DNA of 64,000 nucleotides from Chaetoderma sp. LZ-2023a (GCA_034401795.1 CM067373.1:89107996-89171995), one strand, 5' to 3'; numbered from the stretch's first letter, positions 44,853-56,207 are shown. Made by a program: numbers and translations. The notes: generated by a model not told the origin, from the letters alone.

Positions 44853-45451
44853 ATGGCTCAAGCTACAGTTGATGACATTATTGAACAAATCGCAATACGT
44901 TCCTTACCTAAAAATGGATATATTGGAATCTTTACAAACACTGTGACATCACATAATCGTGTTTATCAGAAAACTTTGGTTAAGAATTATAAGTGGAATA
45001 TAATAGTAGCGCAATTACGCCATGGTGTTGAAATTAAGGACTATGAAATTAGTAATGGAATCTCATTAAGGATTGATTCGAAGGAAATGACACTTAATAT
45101 CGAAATGAGATGTATCAGTCAAGATAAAGTGAATATACCTTCATTAAAGAGGCACTCGAAAATGCTCTAGGAATTTGTAAATGTATTGTCTGTTACAGTG
45201 AAGAAGTAATAGATGGACCCTGTCAAGGTGATCTACTTCAAAAAAGACATGTTAAAGAAGGAGAAGAATGTGAAAAAGAAATTGAACACTTTTCATCGTC
45301 TTCGTTCGAGATTCTGGAGGTTGAAGATGATATTAAGAGTAGTTCATGTGAAATTTGTAAAAGTACTTTCAGTTGCAGGATGGCACTACTGTCCCTCTCC
45401 ACAAATCAGAGAGTTCACTTTAGTTCTTTTCACAAAGCTACTATACATTGA
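44853..45451 (+). pseudogene. Unknown protein of virus-like element 1, frameshifted
   Basis: ATG at 44853, nine bases after the preceding stop, which suggests compact packing. The first 90 residues (MAQATVDDIIEQIAIRSLPK...) match no family I can name. Near 45130 coding appears to move to another frame that stays open to 45451 and contains Cys pairs (ICKCIVCYSEE, CEICKSTFSC) suggestive of a zinc-binding module. The break position is approximate. Confidence 0.45.
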
Positions 45452-45746
45452 ACTACGGAGACAAGTGAAAGCTGACTGCTATGGATGTTTACATGATAGG
45501 GCAAGTCAGCGTGAACATTCCTGTCTTGGAATTAATTACGATTTTTCAGAGATTGATTTAATTGACAGGTATTCTGAACTAGCATTTGAAACCCTATCTG
45601 CAGGTTATGTATCACATTTATTTGCAATAAATCCTGAAATGTTCCATCGAAGTGATGAACTAATTAGACGATGTAAAGCTTCATGGCGTGAAGAAATAAC
45701 TAATCGAATGAAAAAGATTTTTGATAAAGCTAGCTTCAATTTCTAA
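45213..45746 (+). pseudogene. Unknown Cys/His-containing protein of virus-like element 1
   Basis: The reliable part is from about 45400 to 45746: REFTLVLFTKLLYIE, VKADCYGCLHDRASQREHSC, LSAGYVSHLFAINPEMF and a basic C-terminus. The C-x-G-C ... S-Q-x-x-H-x-C pattern recurs in uncharacterised proteins that neighbour Polinton-like genes in invertebrates (recollection). The true start is unclear; 45213-45400 in this frame overlaps the previous gene and is probably not coding. Confidence 0.5.
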
Positions 45747-45784
45747 CTATTATTATTACTCATCTTATTTTTATTATTATTATT

Positions 45785-45789
45785 ATTAT

Positions 45790-45866
<77 letters not shown>

Positions 45867-45870
45867 TTAA
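45785..45870 (+). repeat. (TAG)n microsatellite
   Basis: A pure TAG/AGT run between TATTAT-rich flanks, separating the Cys-containing gene from the ATPase gene. Confidence 0.95.
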
Positions 45871-46172
45871 TAATAAAATTAATAACTTATAAAAAATAAA
45901 GTATTTCATAGTCATTTTTTATTTCAGTTCACCCTACTTCTCAGAATAAAAAGAATCAAGTATTACGTCATAAGAATTAAGCACTACATCATAATCATTA
46001 TAATGAGCTTATAGTGATATCACACCATACCCCTAACAAACCTCTTCAGATGACTGAAAAAGAATGTGTTGAATATTTTGAAAGTAATCTGATTAGGAGC
46101 TTATGCAGACTATATATATATAGTCGAATATTTTTTAGAAGTAATTTGAGAGGAAACGCTTAACGTCTAAGG

Positions 46173-46699
46173 ATGTTCCAATTCAGCACCCCCTGTAATA
46201 TTTTGGTAGCTGGACCAGGTCAAAGTGGAAAAAGATGGTTATCAACTATTACCAGATGATGTTGAGTTTCATGAAGGTATTAACTTTGAAACTAAAGACA
46301 AAAAGCAACCGTCTTTAGTAATTCTTGATGATTTAATGGATGCTGTCGATAATAAAGTAGCCAATCTCTTTACTAGAACAACTCATCATAACCACTGCTC
46401 AGTGATTCATATCGTTCAGATTATCTTCCATAAAGATCGAGAACGTCGTGACATCTCCCTTAATTATCATAAAGCATCCCAGAGATCTAGCATGTATAAA
46501 TTATTTAGGTCGTCAAATGTTTCCCACTAGAAGTCAATATCTACAAGAAGCGTTTAAGGATGCTACTCACAAACCATTCCCATACCTCTTGATTGACTTG
46601 AAACAAGAGACCCCAGAGGAATTCAGACTGAGAACTGATATAGTACCTAATGATATCTGTTCTGTTTATAAACCACTTGAAGTTCAATGGAAAAGGTGA
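46173..46699 (+). pseudogene. A32/FtsK-type genome-packaging ATPase, broken (virus-like element 1)
   Basis: ATG at 46173 leads into CNILVAGPGQSGK, a Walker A motif. The following region is in another frame: VEFHEGINFET, Walker B LVILDDLMDAV, then TTHHNHCSVIHIVQIIF. A second change near 46466 leads to KHPRDLACINYLGRQMFP, LLIDLKQETPEEFRLRTD and a stop at 46699. In this family HHR-x-x-SVI-x-x-x-Q and N-P-R-D are constant. The roughly 30 residues usually found between Walker A and the E-F-H-E-G region are absent, so there is an internal deletion as well as frame changes. It would power DNA packaging into a virion. Confidence 0.8.
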
Positions 46700-46710
46700 A
46701 AGAGAATCAT

Positions 46711-47049
46711 AATGACTCGAAGTCAGATTGCAAAATACGCACCCCTCTTTGAAATATTTAGCTAAAGTTGGTCCAAAAGAATGGAAATCAATTCTTAAAA
46801 AGGGAGGGCAAAAATTAATGAATCTAATCTGTGAATGTTGTGCCAATATTTGTCATGGTAATGTGAAACTTTCACATAAACAATTTAGACGTTTATCTAA
46901 GTACAAATGTCAGTTACGAAATCTCTCAAATAGAAGTTTCTCTCAAGAAAAAGCGGACTATTCTTCAACGTGGTGGATTTCTACCAGCTAAAATACCAGC
47001 TATTTTAGGACCAATACTAGGGAAGCTAATCGGTGGTGCTTTGAATTAA
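46711..47049 (+). pseudogene. Small basic virion-type protein with hydrophobic C-terminus (virus-like element 1)
   Basis: Reads PSLKYLAKVGPKEWKSILKK, MNLICECCANICHGNVKLSH and KQFRRLSKYKCQLRNLSNRS. After a frame change near 46930 comes a basic stretch, LQRGGF and a hydrophobic Ala/Ile/Leu/Gly tail, ending in TAA at 47047-47049. This layout (L-x-x-C-C-x-N, basic middle, R-G-G-F plus amphipathic tail) is a recurrent gene next to the packaging ATPase in invertebrate virus-like elements. It has been compared with adenovirus pX-like proteins (recollection). Confidence 0.65.
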
Positions 47050-47080
47050 CACCCAGAAGTGTAAAACTATGCAGCATACT

Positions 47081-47761
47081 CTGAAAATGGCTATTATTCC
47101 ACATGAATTATTAAACAATCTTCCTAAGAGCATAGTAAACTTAATCTCTCAACTAGCAATCAACCTTTACGAAAAGCTGTTGGCCTGGATGAAGAAATTC
47201 AGAAGATTCTTAATCGTAATGATTTATCTAATGAAGATAAAGCCAATCTGTACTCAGAAGCATTACAGAAATTTAGAATGTTTATGGTCAGTCAGGTTAT
47301 GCTTCACCTTCTAGTACTACTATAGGCTCATCAGTCAAAAGCAATACTCTTTCAGATTTATCGATACCAGATGAAGATATGTATAGAATTCCTGATAGCA
47401 TCTCACTTCAGATTAAGGATGTTTTGCCGAAAAACTCCCGATGGAAAGGTCAAGGGTTACTTAACATTGTTAAATCGTCTCAAGGATTTGAAGCTAATGA
47501 CAAGGGAGAAATGATAAACTTTTCCCGAAAAGTAACATTGTTGATCTCATTACAAAGGTTGCGACCCCTGAAAACCGATTTGGTTCTTCTTCACATGAAA
47601 GTGAGGCCTCTGAATACTTTGAAAAATTCCTGAATAGAATAAATATTCCACGCCAGGTAATTGGTAGCGATCGGAAATGGGAGAAAATTCGATCATCATT
47701 ATCAACATCGACTAGTCTAGTTAGGAATCCTTCCAAGATTAGAATTACTACTTTCACTCCA
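47081..47761 (+). pseudogene. Virion-associated protein, frameshifted (virus-like element 1)
   Basis: Starts MAIIPHELLNNLPK at 47081. Segments in three frames follow: VGLDEEIQKILNRNDLSNED (about 47185-47250), DLSIPDEDMYRIPDSI (about 47360-47410), GFEANDKGEMI (about 47485), and FLNRINIPRQVIGSDRKWEK (about 47625-47690), ending at TGA 47759-47761. The series L-D-x-E-I-x-x-I-L-x-R-x-D-L, then a linker, then I-P-x-x-x-I-G is a family pattern I know from this gene neighbourhood; the function is unproven. Confidence 0.6.
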
Positions 47762-47944
47762 TGAAAGGAATCGGTTAGCCTTACACGTTATTCACCTCTC
47801 ATATCACCAGCAACCCTTCCTAGAAGAAAAAGCTCATGTGTATGACATCTACCCAGATCACGAAAAGATGAATGGATAAATTATGGTTTCTTTAAGAGAA
47901 AGTCAAAGAAAAAAAGCTAAAGAGAAGAATAAAGAAAAAAATCC

Positions 47945-48190
47945 AGTCAATTGCATAAGAACTATGATGATGTAAGTAATTCTGCAAGTTTTGGTGGTGT
48001 TGAGAGAATATATAGATCTCTTAAAGGCAAGGTTTCACGAAAATAAGTGAAAAATGGTTATCAGGAGAACCAACTCATACATGTACACTACATAAACCTC
48101 GGCGAATACACTTTAAGCGTAATCAGATTAACGTGACCTCTTTAGATGAACTTTGACAATTAGACCTCAGTGATATAAGTGCTCTCAAAT
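47945..48190 (+). pseudogene. N-terminal fragment of a Polinton-type integrase (virus-like element 1)
   Basis: NYDDVSNSASFGGVERIYRS followed by a frame change near 48045, then KWLSGEPTHTCTLHKPRRIH and NVTSLDEL, a TGA, and QLDLSDISAL. The order S-x-x-S-F-G-G ... W-L ... T-L-H-K-P ... Q-x-D-L matches the zinc-like N-terminus and first catalytic block of rve integrases in Polinton-like elements. The catalytic core beyond 48190 is missing. Confidence 0.65.
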
Positions 48191-48239
48191 AGACGTCTGT
48201 TCAAAGTCTTTACTTTCGATATACGAAATCATGAGTAGA

Positions 48240-49665
48240 TTTTCATGACAGCGAAGCATGTCTTTAGCTTTTTTTGTTCGATCAGTTAAATTATCACACA
48301 TTTTTTCCAAGCATAATTCCTTCTCTATCATAGAACTCACGTATATATCTATCTTTGTCACCTCACTGACACAATATTGCTCCCATACATTTCCTATGGG
48401 ACGTGTAGGCCATGGAAATGTAGATTTCCGAAAGGTTTATATGTTGGCTAACGATTTTATTTTGTTAATCTATAGTAGTATAATCCATCTACGTATATGC
48501 CAAATTTCATCAATCTGACAGCCCTAGAAATATGAATAATTTTGATTCCAAAAGATTGTGCTTATGCCCGATTTTCTCCCAAAGAAGTTTTCGGGTAAAG
48601 ATGCTGGTCAACACATGGTAGAGTTCTCTGTAGTTTCAAGAGAATTGAGAAAAAAACGCTAGCAGCAGTTGCTGTCCGAATATCATTCCCATACATTTCC
48701 TATGGGACATTTTGGGCAAGGAAGGGTGGATTTCTCTGAAACCATACAGCAGATCTGATTTCTTTAGGGGGTCTATATATGCTCTGGTCTGTAGTAGAAG
48801 TGTACCACGTTTAGAGGTGCTACTTCCAAAACAAAAATATTTCCCATACATTCCCTATGGAAATATTTGTTTACGATGCATAAATCAGGATATCTAATGA
48901 TCCGATATTGCTATCGGAGTTCTGTAAATGGCAGCTGAGAGGCAATTTCACCCCGGATTAGCCGCATGAAACCGTGAAATGATCGGACCATAATTCCGTC
49001 ATCTATCGACAAATGATGCCAAAAATTGTACTTATGCAGCATTTTCTCAAAAACGGGTCTAGAAATCTGTAAAGTTTCCAGACAATCGACGAAAAACTTT
49101 AAGAGCAGTCGCTGACCGAATATTGGTCCCATACATTTCCTATGGGACATGTCGGCCACGGAAATGCGCATTTCCGAAATGCCTATATGTTCACTAACGA
49201 TTTTATTGTTTTAATCCATAGGAGTATGATGCATCTACGAATATGCTAAATTTCAGTAATCTGGCCGCCCTAGAAATATGGATTATTTTGATTCAAAAAA
49301 ATTGTGCTTATGCCGGATTAAAAAAAAAAACAGGCGTCAGACACAAAAGATATTGCGGATCAAAAGGGGAGTGACCACATGGTAGACGTCTGTTTAGTTT
49401 CAAGATGATCGATAAAAAAACTCTAGGCGCAGTCACTGTCCAAATATTGCTCCCATACATTTCCTATGGGACTTTTTGCCCACTCAAAGTTGGGTAGCTC
49501 GGGAACCATTGGGCCAATTCAAAATAAAAGTAATAGCGCGCTAAGTCTCAATGGGTACTACAAGTTGCTAAAGGTTGGAGTTGATCGGATTGAAACTGTA
49601 GGAGGAGTTAGCATTACAAAAACGTGACGCGGATCAAGAATAATAAAGAAAGAACCGTAGTTAGA
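48240..49665 (+). repeat. Diverged tandem repeat with TCCCATACATTTCCTATGGGA motif
   Basis: Units of about 280-320 bp, each holding TCCCATACATTTCCTATGGG (at about 48376, 48688, 49124, 49448, and a variant at 48841). Shared flanks are AAATATGNATNATTTTGATT and GTGCTTATGCC. The motif is a 7-bp inverted repeat TCCCATA/TATGGGA. The last unit ends in ACTGTAGGAGGAGTTAGCAT, which is related to the unit at 38640-39560. Confidence 0.75.
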
Positions 49666-49696
49666 TCAATAGTCTGCGTGTACTTCATACATGCAG

Positions 49697-49806
<110 letters not shown>

Positions 49807-50489
49807 ATTAAATTAATGCCTTAAAGCTGCTATGTCACAGTATTTCATTATTGCAAATCAGTCTCTAGGCTTTATACATCATCTCATTGTGTCAGGAGAA
49901 GTTCATATTTTCACAATACCATCAATAAAGCCATGTGATTTCACCGTTATCGCGATCGTCAAATAGCGCATTTTTACAGCCATTACTGATCTTTTCCATC
50001 TAGTTATATTGTATTCAATGGGCATCTCATAAATATTCATGCAGGGAAATCCTTCTGATCACGTGACACAATTTTGTTTCGCTTTCGGTTTCAACTGGTG
50101 TCATTTAGCTATTGTTATTAGATAGATGCATCATCAGTAAATACTATTAACGACTAAATTAAATGACAGGATAGACTAAAATAGGTGGATTAACTGTAAA
50201 CAGGCCAACAATACTGGTAATACGTGCACCGCGTATAGGTGAAGATGGCTTACGTTATCAGTTTTCGCAATGCGCTACACGTCCACAATAGTTTGCAAAC
50301 TATTGCAGGTATTACGAAAACGGGAAGCGCAACCCACGTTCATTCATAAGTGTGTCTTACCAGTATTCTAGTATTTTCGCTGTGGGACCTTCATTATGAA
50401 AAAGCAATCATATCCAGATTTTTCGTGACCTCAACTCAGACTACCTTGAAATTACAAATAGATGCGGTATGGATATGGGAGGGGAAAGA
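49807..50489. other. No recognised gene
   Basis: AT-rich. It contains GTAATACGTGCACCGCG...TATTACGAAAACGG, with an imperfect inverted element ATAGTTTGCAAACTAT at about 50288. Nothing coding. Confidence 0.45.
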
Positions 50490-52005
50490 GAGGGTGACTT
50501 TGACAATTTTTGAGCGACCGCATGAGTGACAGAGTGGATGACTGACCGATTGCATAAGTGGCAAATCGGATGAGCGACTGACTGCATGAGTGATCTATCG
50601 GATGTCCGACTGCATGAGTGATGGACTGATAGGGAACATCAGTGGCAGATTGGATGATGAACTGCATGAGTGACGGACTGACAGATAGGCCGACAGACCG
50701 AATGACTGACTGCATGAGTGACAGATTGGTTGACCGACTGCATGAGTGACGACGGACTGACGGACAGGCCGACCGACTAATGAGTGACAGACCAGATAAC
50801 CGACTGACTGCTTGAGTGACAGAGCAGATGATCGACTGCATGAGTGATCAACTGACAGACTGAATGAGTGATAAATCTGATGACTGCATGCGTGACGGAG
50901 TGATGGACAGGCCGACCAACTGAGCGAATGACAGACCACATGACTGACCAATCGACTGCTTGAGTGACAGAGCAAATGTCTGACTGAATGCATGAGTGAC
51001 AGATCGAATAACAGACTGCATGAGTGATGGTCTGCATGAGTGACAGATTAGTTGAATGACGGACTGACGGACACGATGACCGGCCGGCGATCGACCGACC
51101 AACGGACAGCATGGGTGACAGATCGGATGACTGACTGCATGAGTGATGGACTGATGGGATGCATGAGTGACAGAGCGGATGGCTGCATGAGTGACGGACA
51201 AAACAGACAGGCCGACCGACCAACTGCATGAGTGACAGATCGGATGACCAACTGCATGAGTGACGGACTGACAGACTGCATGAGTGACAGTTCGGAAGGC
51301 TGTATGAGTGATGGACTTATGGACATGCCGACCGACCAACCGACTGACTGACCGACTGCATGAGTCATAGATCGGATGAGCGACAGACTGCATGAGTGAA
51401 AGATCAGATGACTGACTGCATGAGTGACGGACTGACAGGCTGCATGAGTGACAGACTTGATGACTGCATTAGTTGTGACAGACTCACACGCCGAACAACT
51501 GACTGAATAAGCGAGTGACCGACCGACTGCATAAATGCCAGTGCAGATGACTCACTGACTGCAAGAGTGGCATATCGGTTAAATGACGGACATGACGAAT
51601 GGGCGACTGACCAATCGACTGACCAACTAACTGTAGGAGTGACAGATCGGAAGACCGACTGACTGCATGAGTGACAGATCGGATGAGCGACTGCAGGAGT
51701 GACAGACTGAAGGGTTGCATGAGTGATAGATTGGATGACTGCATAAGTGGCGGACTGGTGGACAGGCCGATTTACCGACTGCATGAGTGACAGATCAGAC
51801 CAACCGACCGAATGCATGAGTGACAGATTGTCTGCATGACTGACTGACTGACCACATGAGCGACCGACCTACCGACTATATGAGTGACCAACTGCATGAC
51901 TGACAAATTGGATGACTGCATGAGTGGCGGACTGCATGAATGACAGATGAGAGGACTGCATGAGTGACGAACTGACGGACTACATGAGTGACAGATCAGA
52001 TGAGA
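50490..52005 (+). repeat. 1.5-kb degenerate minisatellite, unit GACTGCATGAGTGACAGA-type
   Basis: Dozens of imperfect copies of GACTGCATGAGTGAC + GGACTGAC/AGATCGGATGA. The basic period is about 20-30 bp, with higher-order mixing of ACCGACCGACC blocks. The overlapping minus-strand frames (Ser/His/Val-rich, SVTHAVxxPICHSC-like) are repeat translations, not genes. Confidence 0.93.
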
Positions 52006-52245
52006 GAGGCCATCTTCTTATTGAATGGGTGTTCCACCATTTCACGAGGCACAACCTACACATTTTAAACAAAACTCATCCATGTTGCATAGTTTTAATG
52101 CACAATTCAATTTCAATGATAGGGCGCTCAACATGGAAAATCATTTCATATTCCATTAGATTGCATAAAAATACACTAAATACGCCTGGAATATTGAAAG
52201 TTTGATATTATTTTTCATTTAACACTACTTGGTGTGACACAGTAC

Positions 52246-52261
52246 CTTTAATAATAATAAC

Positions 52262-52315
<54 letters not shown>

Positions 52316-52365
52316 TAAGTAATTAATTAAGTAATTAATTAATTAATTAATTAATTAATTAATTA

Positions 52366-52399
<34 letters not shown>

Positions 52400-52425
52400 T
52401 AATTAATTAATTAATAATAATAATA
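52246..52425 (+). repeat. (AAT)n and (AATT)n compound microsatellite
   Basis: (AAT)n to 52312, then (AATT)n to about 52368, (AAT)n again and AATTAATT. Confidence 0.97.
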
Positions 52426-52429
52426 TTTG

Positions 52430-53219
52430 CACTTGTCTCGCTGTCCGCCCATATCTATTCTACCATACAACTTTTTCCTTGTGCTATCATTCCTCCGGCT
52501 GTCCCCACATTTCACACTTTCTCTGAGTGGCCTCAGGGAAAAGACATAATGCTACATTTCTTTTACTAACATGTAGCAACTCTGTCCCTTCTGTGGTGTC
52601 TTTGCACAATAATTGCAAAGAAAATAACAGTGATGATAAATTAGATGTTACTGAGTGAAGAGCAATAGTTGACCTAAGTCCATGTACGAGTCATGATCAA
52701 AGGTGTTTTAATGAAATAGTCACCAACTTAATAATTGTTAGGCTGGCAGTTTTGCATTAGGCTGGCTAATGTTACTGCATGTCAGAAATAACTGTGTAAA
52801 TGTGTCAATATTGATGATTGCTGAGTCACTCTTGAGTACTTTATGTTTGTTGAAATTGAAATGGTCAACGAAGACCAGATAACTGGAAGATATTGAAGTA
52901 AATGGGCGAAAGTATATGTATAATTGTACATGTCACTTCAGCACATGGTGTGGATGAAGCTGATGTAAAATAGAGTGCAATGCCATGTGAATGGATAAAT
53001 CTATTTGTGTTGATTTCATAAGAGGATACTGGAACAGCTATGAATTGATAGTATAATTCATTGTCTGCAACAGATAATGTTATGTCATAGAGTATAACTA
53101 ACTAACTGCCTTGTGCATGATCAAATGTCTGAATATAGGCACCACCTATGGCTGAATAGCATGCAGGAATAAATTGAAGATGATATATAATTGGTACGAG
53201 TAGTTATATACCAGGAGCT
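52430..53219. other. No recognised gene
   Basis: Mixed-composition sequence between the microsatellite and virus-like element 2, with no motif on either strand. Confidence 0.45.
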
Positions 53220-53233
53220 CTAGAACAGTGGGT

Positions 53234-53410
53234 GATGGTAGCTGCCAATCCACGATCCGCGGCTACCACCAACTAAAAAAGGTCAGAACAGAGGCGATTT
53301 AATGTAAGCGACCAACTGTTTTACTCGATGGCAGCTGCCAATCCACGATCCGCAGCTACAATCGAGTAAAACATGTCAGAACAGAGGCGATATATAATGT
53401 AGGCGATGTG
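53234..53410 (+). repeat. Two 93-bp tandem units with a hairpin at the left border of element 2
   Basis: TAGCTGCCAATCCACGATCC and CAGCTGCCAATCCACGATCC start units at about 53234 and 53327, both followed by TCAGAACAGAGGCGAT. GTTTTACTCGAT (53318-53329) and ATCGAGTAAAAC (53361-53372) form a perfect 12-bp stem around the second core. Confidence 0.85.
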
Positions 53411-53631
53411 CGTATAATGTCGGGCCAACCCCCCCCCCCCACTGGTGGGCCCACAGCCTATGGTTAGCATTGCTCAGACCATCAAAAATCTCCTATTAGA
53501 GAAAGGCAACTGTATAGGTAAATATCTGCTATGGCCATTGATGAAGTACTTCAAAATTTGGCGAGATTGTTGCAGCAGGGGCTTATTAACCATATCACTT
53601 ATGTCGAGACCCTGGCAGCTCTCCTTCCCGA

Positions 53632-53890
53632 GAAGCCAACCCCAGCTCCACGTAGGAAACGGCCACTCACTTCCGAGAATCCAACCCCAGCTCCACGTAG
53701 GAAGCGGCCACTCACTTCCGAGAAGCCAACCCCAGCTCCACCTAGGAAGTGGCCACTCACTTCCGAAAAGTCAACCCCCGTTCCACGTAGGAAGCTACCA
53801 CCCACCCAACACCACGTAGGAAGCTGCCACACACTTCCGAGAAGCCAAGCCCAGCTCCACGTAGGAAGCTGCCACCCACTTCCGAGAAGC
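53632..53890 (+). repeat. 45-bp coding repeats in the polymerase N-terminal region
   Basis: About six copies, first unit EKPTPAPRRKRPLTS. Later ones diverge (EKPTPAPPRKWPLTS, EKSTPVPRRKLPPTQ) and then shift frame. Pro/Arg/Lys-rich linkers precede the polymerase in related elements (recollection). Confidence 0.85.
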
Positions 53891-56188
53891 ACCCCCAGCC
53901 AAAGATAAAAAATACCCACCCAGGTTCACAGATGAGGAGTTCGGTAGTTTTCTTGAAGTTATAATCTAGGAAAAGAGTGACATAACCCCAGAATTTGTGA
54001 AGGTCCCACATGCAATCAAGAACTATCTGCGGGAATGGTAACCACATGGACATGGGGAAAAAGATCCAACAGCTTTCTTGAATAAAAACCTGGACAAGAT
54101 CGAGAGGAAGTTGGTGGAAGAGGTTCTCGACCTGAAGGGGGTGAAGATCTGCCTTGCTCTCAAGATCACCCTCCACAAGGAGAAGAATGATGGGACAGAG
54201 GTCACCACAGATCCCCTGTTTTGGTCTAAGCAGCCATCCTGAAGGCAAGCGATATTAGCGAGGCTGTGAAGGAGGCCAAAGCAAAGGTGCTGCAATGCCT
54301 TGAGAACTACACCCGCAAGAGTCTGGCTGGGCAGTCGACCAGGTTAATGCATTGTACCTCAACATCGCCAGATATCAACCACTATGTGGTGGGTCCCACA
54401 TCAATCTCCCCATTTCGATTAAGCGAAAACATGCCGTGGTTAATGTCCAGAAAAATGATGACCACTTTCCTCGCTGGTCTCTCGTGGCTGATGCTTATCC
54501 TGCAGACAGTAATCCCCAGTGTACATCGAAGTATGTATGGCACTGGGATACCCTTGACTTCAGCAGTGTAAACTCTCCAACCCCTCTCCACCAGCTTAAG
54601 CGTGCTGAGTGGCAAAATAGCTTCGCCATTAATGTATTCGGGCATGACAAGCGTGTCTACCCATTGCAGCTGAGTGAGGCTGACCCAAACATTCCGAGGA
54701 CAAATATGCTGCTTATTGAGAAGGGCAGCAAGCAACACTATACCTGGATTAAGGACCTGAATCGTCTGCTCCATGATCAGAGTCGGTGTAACGAGAAAAA
54801 GCACTTCTGCGAGAGGTGGCTCCACTGTTATTCTCGCGAGGACGCGCAAACCGGAGTGCTGTGGTATCAGTGACAGACCAATATGTATAAGAATGCCTAC
54901 AGAGGACAGGAAGATGCTACAGTTCACCAACTACCACAAGCAGCTCAACGTGCCATTCATCATTTATGCCGACTTTGAAGCCCTAACAACCACGATTGAG
55001 GGGCCAGAGGCGAATCCGGCTCAGAGCAGTACACAGAAGACGCAACACCATGAGATCTGTGGGTTCTCATACATTGTGGTCCACTGTGACGGTGCCAGTA
55101 AACCACCAGTGCTGTATCTAGGAGAAGATGCAGCTAAGCACTTCCTGGATCGATTGGCATGGGAAGAGGAGAAGATAACGACCGTGCTCGCCCACCCTAT
55201 GCCAATGGGGATGACTAGAGAGGACTGGCGAGCTCATAAAACTGCAGTCAGTTGTCATGTGTGCGACAGACCGTTAAATGGAGATAGTGTTAGAGATCAC
55301 TGCCACATCACAGGGCTCTATCAGGGAGCAGCACACAATGTGTGTAATTTAAAGCTGCGCCTCAACCCTAAGACCACCACCATCCCAATCATGTTCCACA
55401 ACCTGCGCGGGTGTGATTCTCACCTCATCATGCAGGATATCTCCCAAAATAAAGGAAGAGATCAACTGCATCCCCAACAATATGGAGAAGTACATCTCCT
55501 TCATCCTCCATCAGCTGCGGTTCATTGACTCGGCCCAGTTCCTTCCAGCATCACTTGACAAGCTGGTAGCTAGTTCCACAACGTTCCCACTTACAAAACA
55601 ATATGAACCTATCACTGTCAAGCAGGAGCTCCTGCTCCGCAAAGGTGTATACCCCTATGAGTACATGGATGGGTGGCACCGTTTCAATGAAACCTCTCTC
55701 CCATTTCAAGCTGCTTTCTACAGTAAACTCTCTGGCGAGGGAATATCTGACAGCGAGTACAACCACGCACATAGTGTCTGGGCCCAAGTCGGCTGCCAGG
55801 CCATGGGAGACTATCATGACCTCTATCTGCGGTCCGACACTCTGCTCCTTGCAGATATCTTTGAGAACTTCTGCATCGCGTTCCTCCAGCAGTATCGTCT
55901 GGACCCAGCACACTATTACACGAGCCCCGTGTTGAGCTGGGATGCACTTCTAAGGAAGACAAGTGTAGAGCTGGAGCTCCTCACTGACTACGACATGCAT
56001 CTCTTCATAGAGAAAGGACTCAGGGGTGGTGTATCAATGGTCAGCAAACGCTATGCTAAGACAAAAAACCCATTGGCCTGCGGCTTGCACGGTGTGCATA
56101 GTTATAATCCACAACAGCCGACAAGCCACATCATGTATCTGGACGCTAACAATCTCTATGGCTGGGCAATGAGCCACACCTACCGACT

Positions 56189-56207
56189 GGGGGGGGGGGG
56201 GGGGGGG
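56189..56207 (+). repeat. G19 homopolymer inside the polymerase gene
   Basis: Nineteen consecutive G directly after the motif A region. The frame before it ends in a poly-Gly peptide and TGA at 56211-56213, while the frame after it resumes polymerase coding (EWVVPTEQDNSLLAKK). Homopolymer expansion is thus the likely cause of this frame change. Confidence 0.9.

Larger units (their letters stand above)
44093..48190 (+). mobile_element. Decayed Polinton/adintovirus-like virion-gene cluster (element 1)
   Basis: An AT-rich run of at least six adjacent plus-strand genes. Their order and motifs match a set I know from endogenous virus-like elements in many invertebrates: PC4-like, unknown, Cys-containing unknown, A32-type ATPase, small basic protein with hydrophobic tail, virion-associated protein, integrase start. 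All show frameshifts. I see no polymerase, no clear major capsid gene and no terminal repeats, so the ends are arbitrary and the element is partial. Confidence 0.75.

Noticed and set aside
44853-45170. Taking the plus-strand frame stopping at 45170 as a complete gene
   Set aside because: Cys-rich coding continues in another frame to 45451, so the stop is more likely the result of a frameshift.
46728-46991. A self-contained 87-residue gene ending in ...STWWISTS
   Set aside because: The family tail (R-G-G-F plus hydrophobic segment) lies in the next frame and ends at 47049; the stop at 46991 follows a frame change.
50452-51817. Overlapping Ser/His/Val-rich minus-strand frames up to 181 codons
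   Set aside because: Stop-free by virtue of the minisatellite unit; no constraint and no start context.
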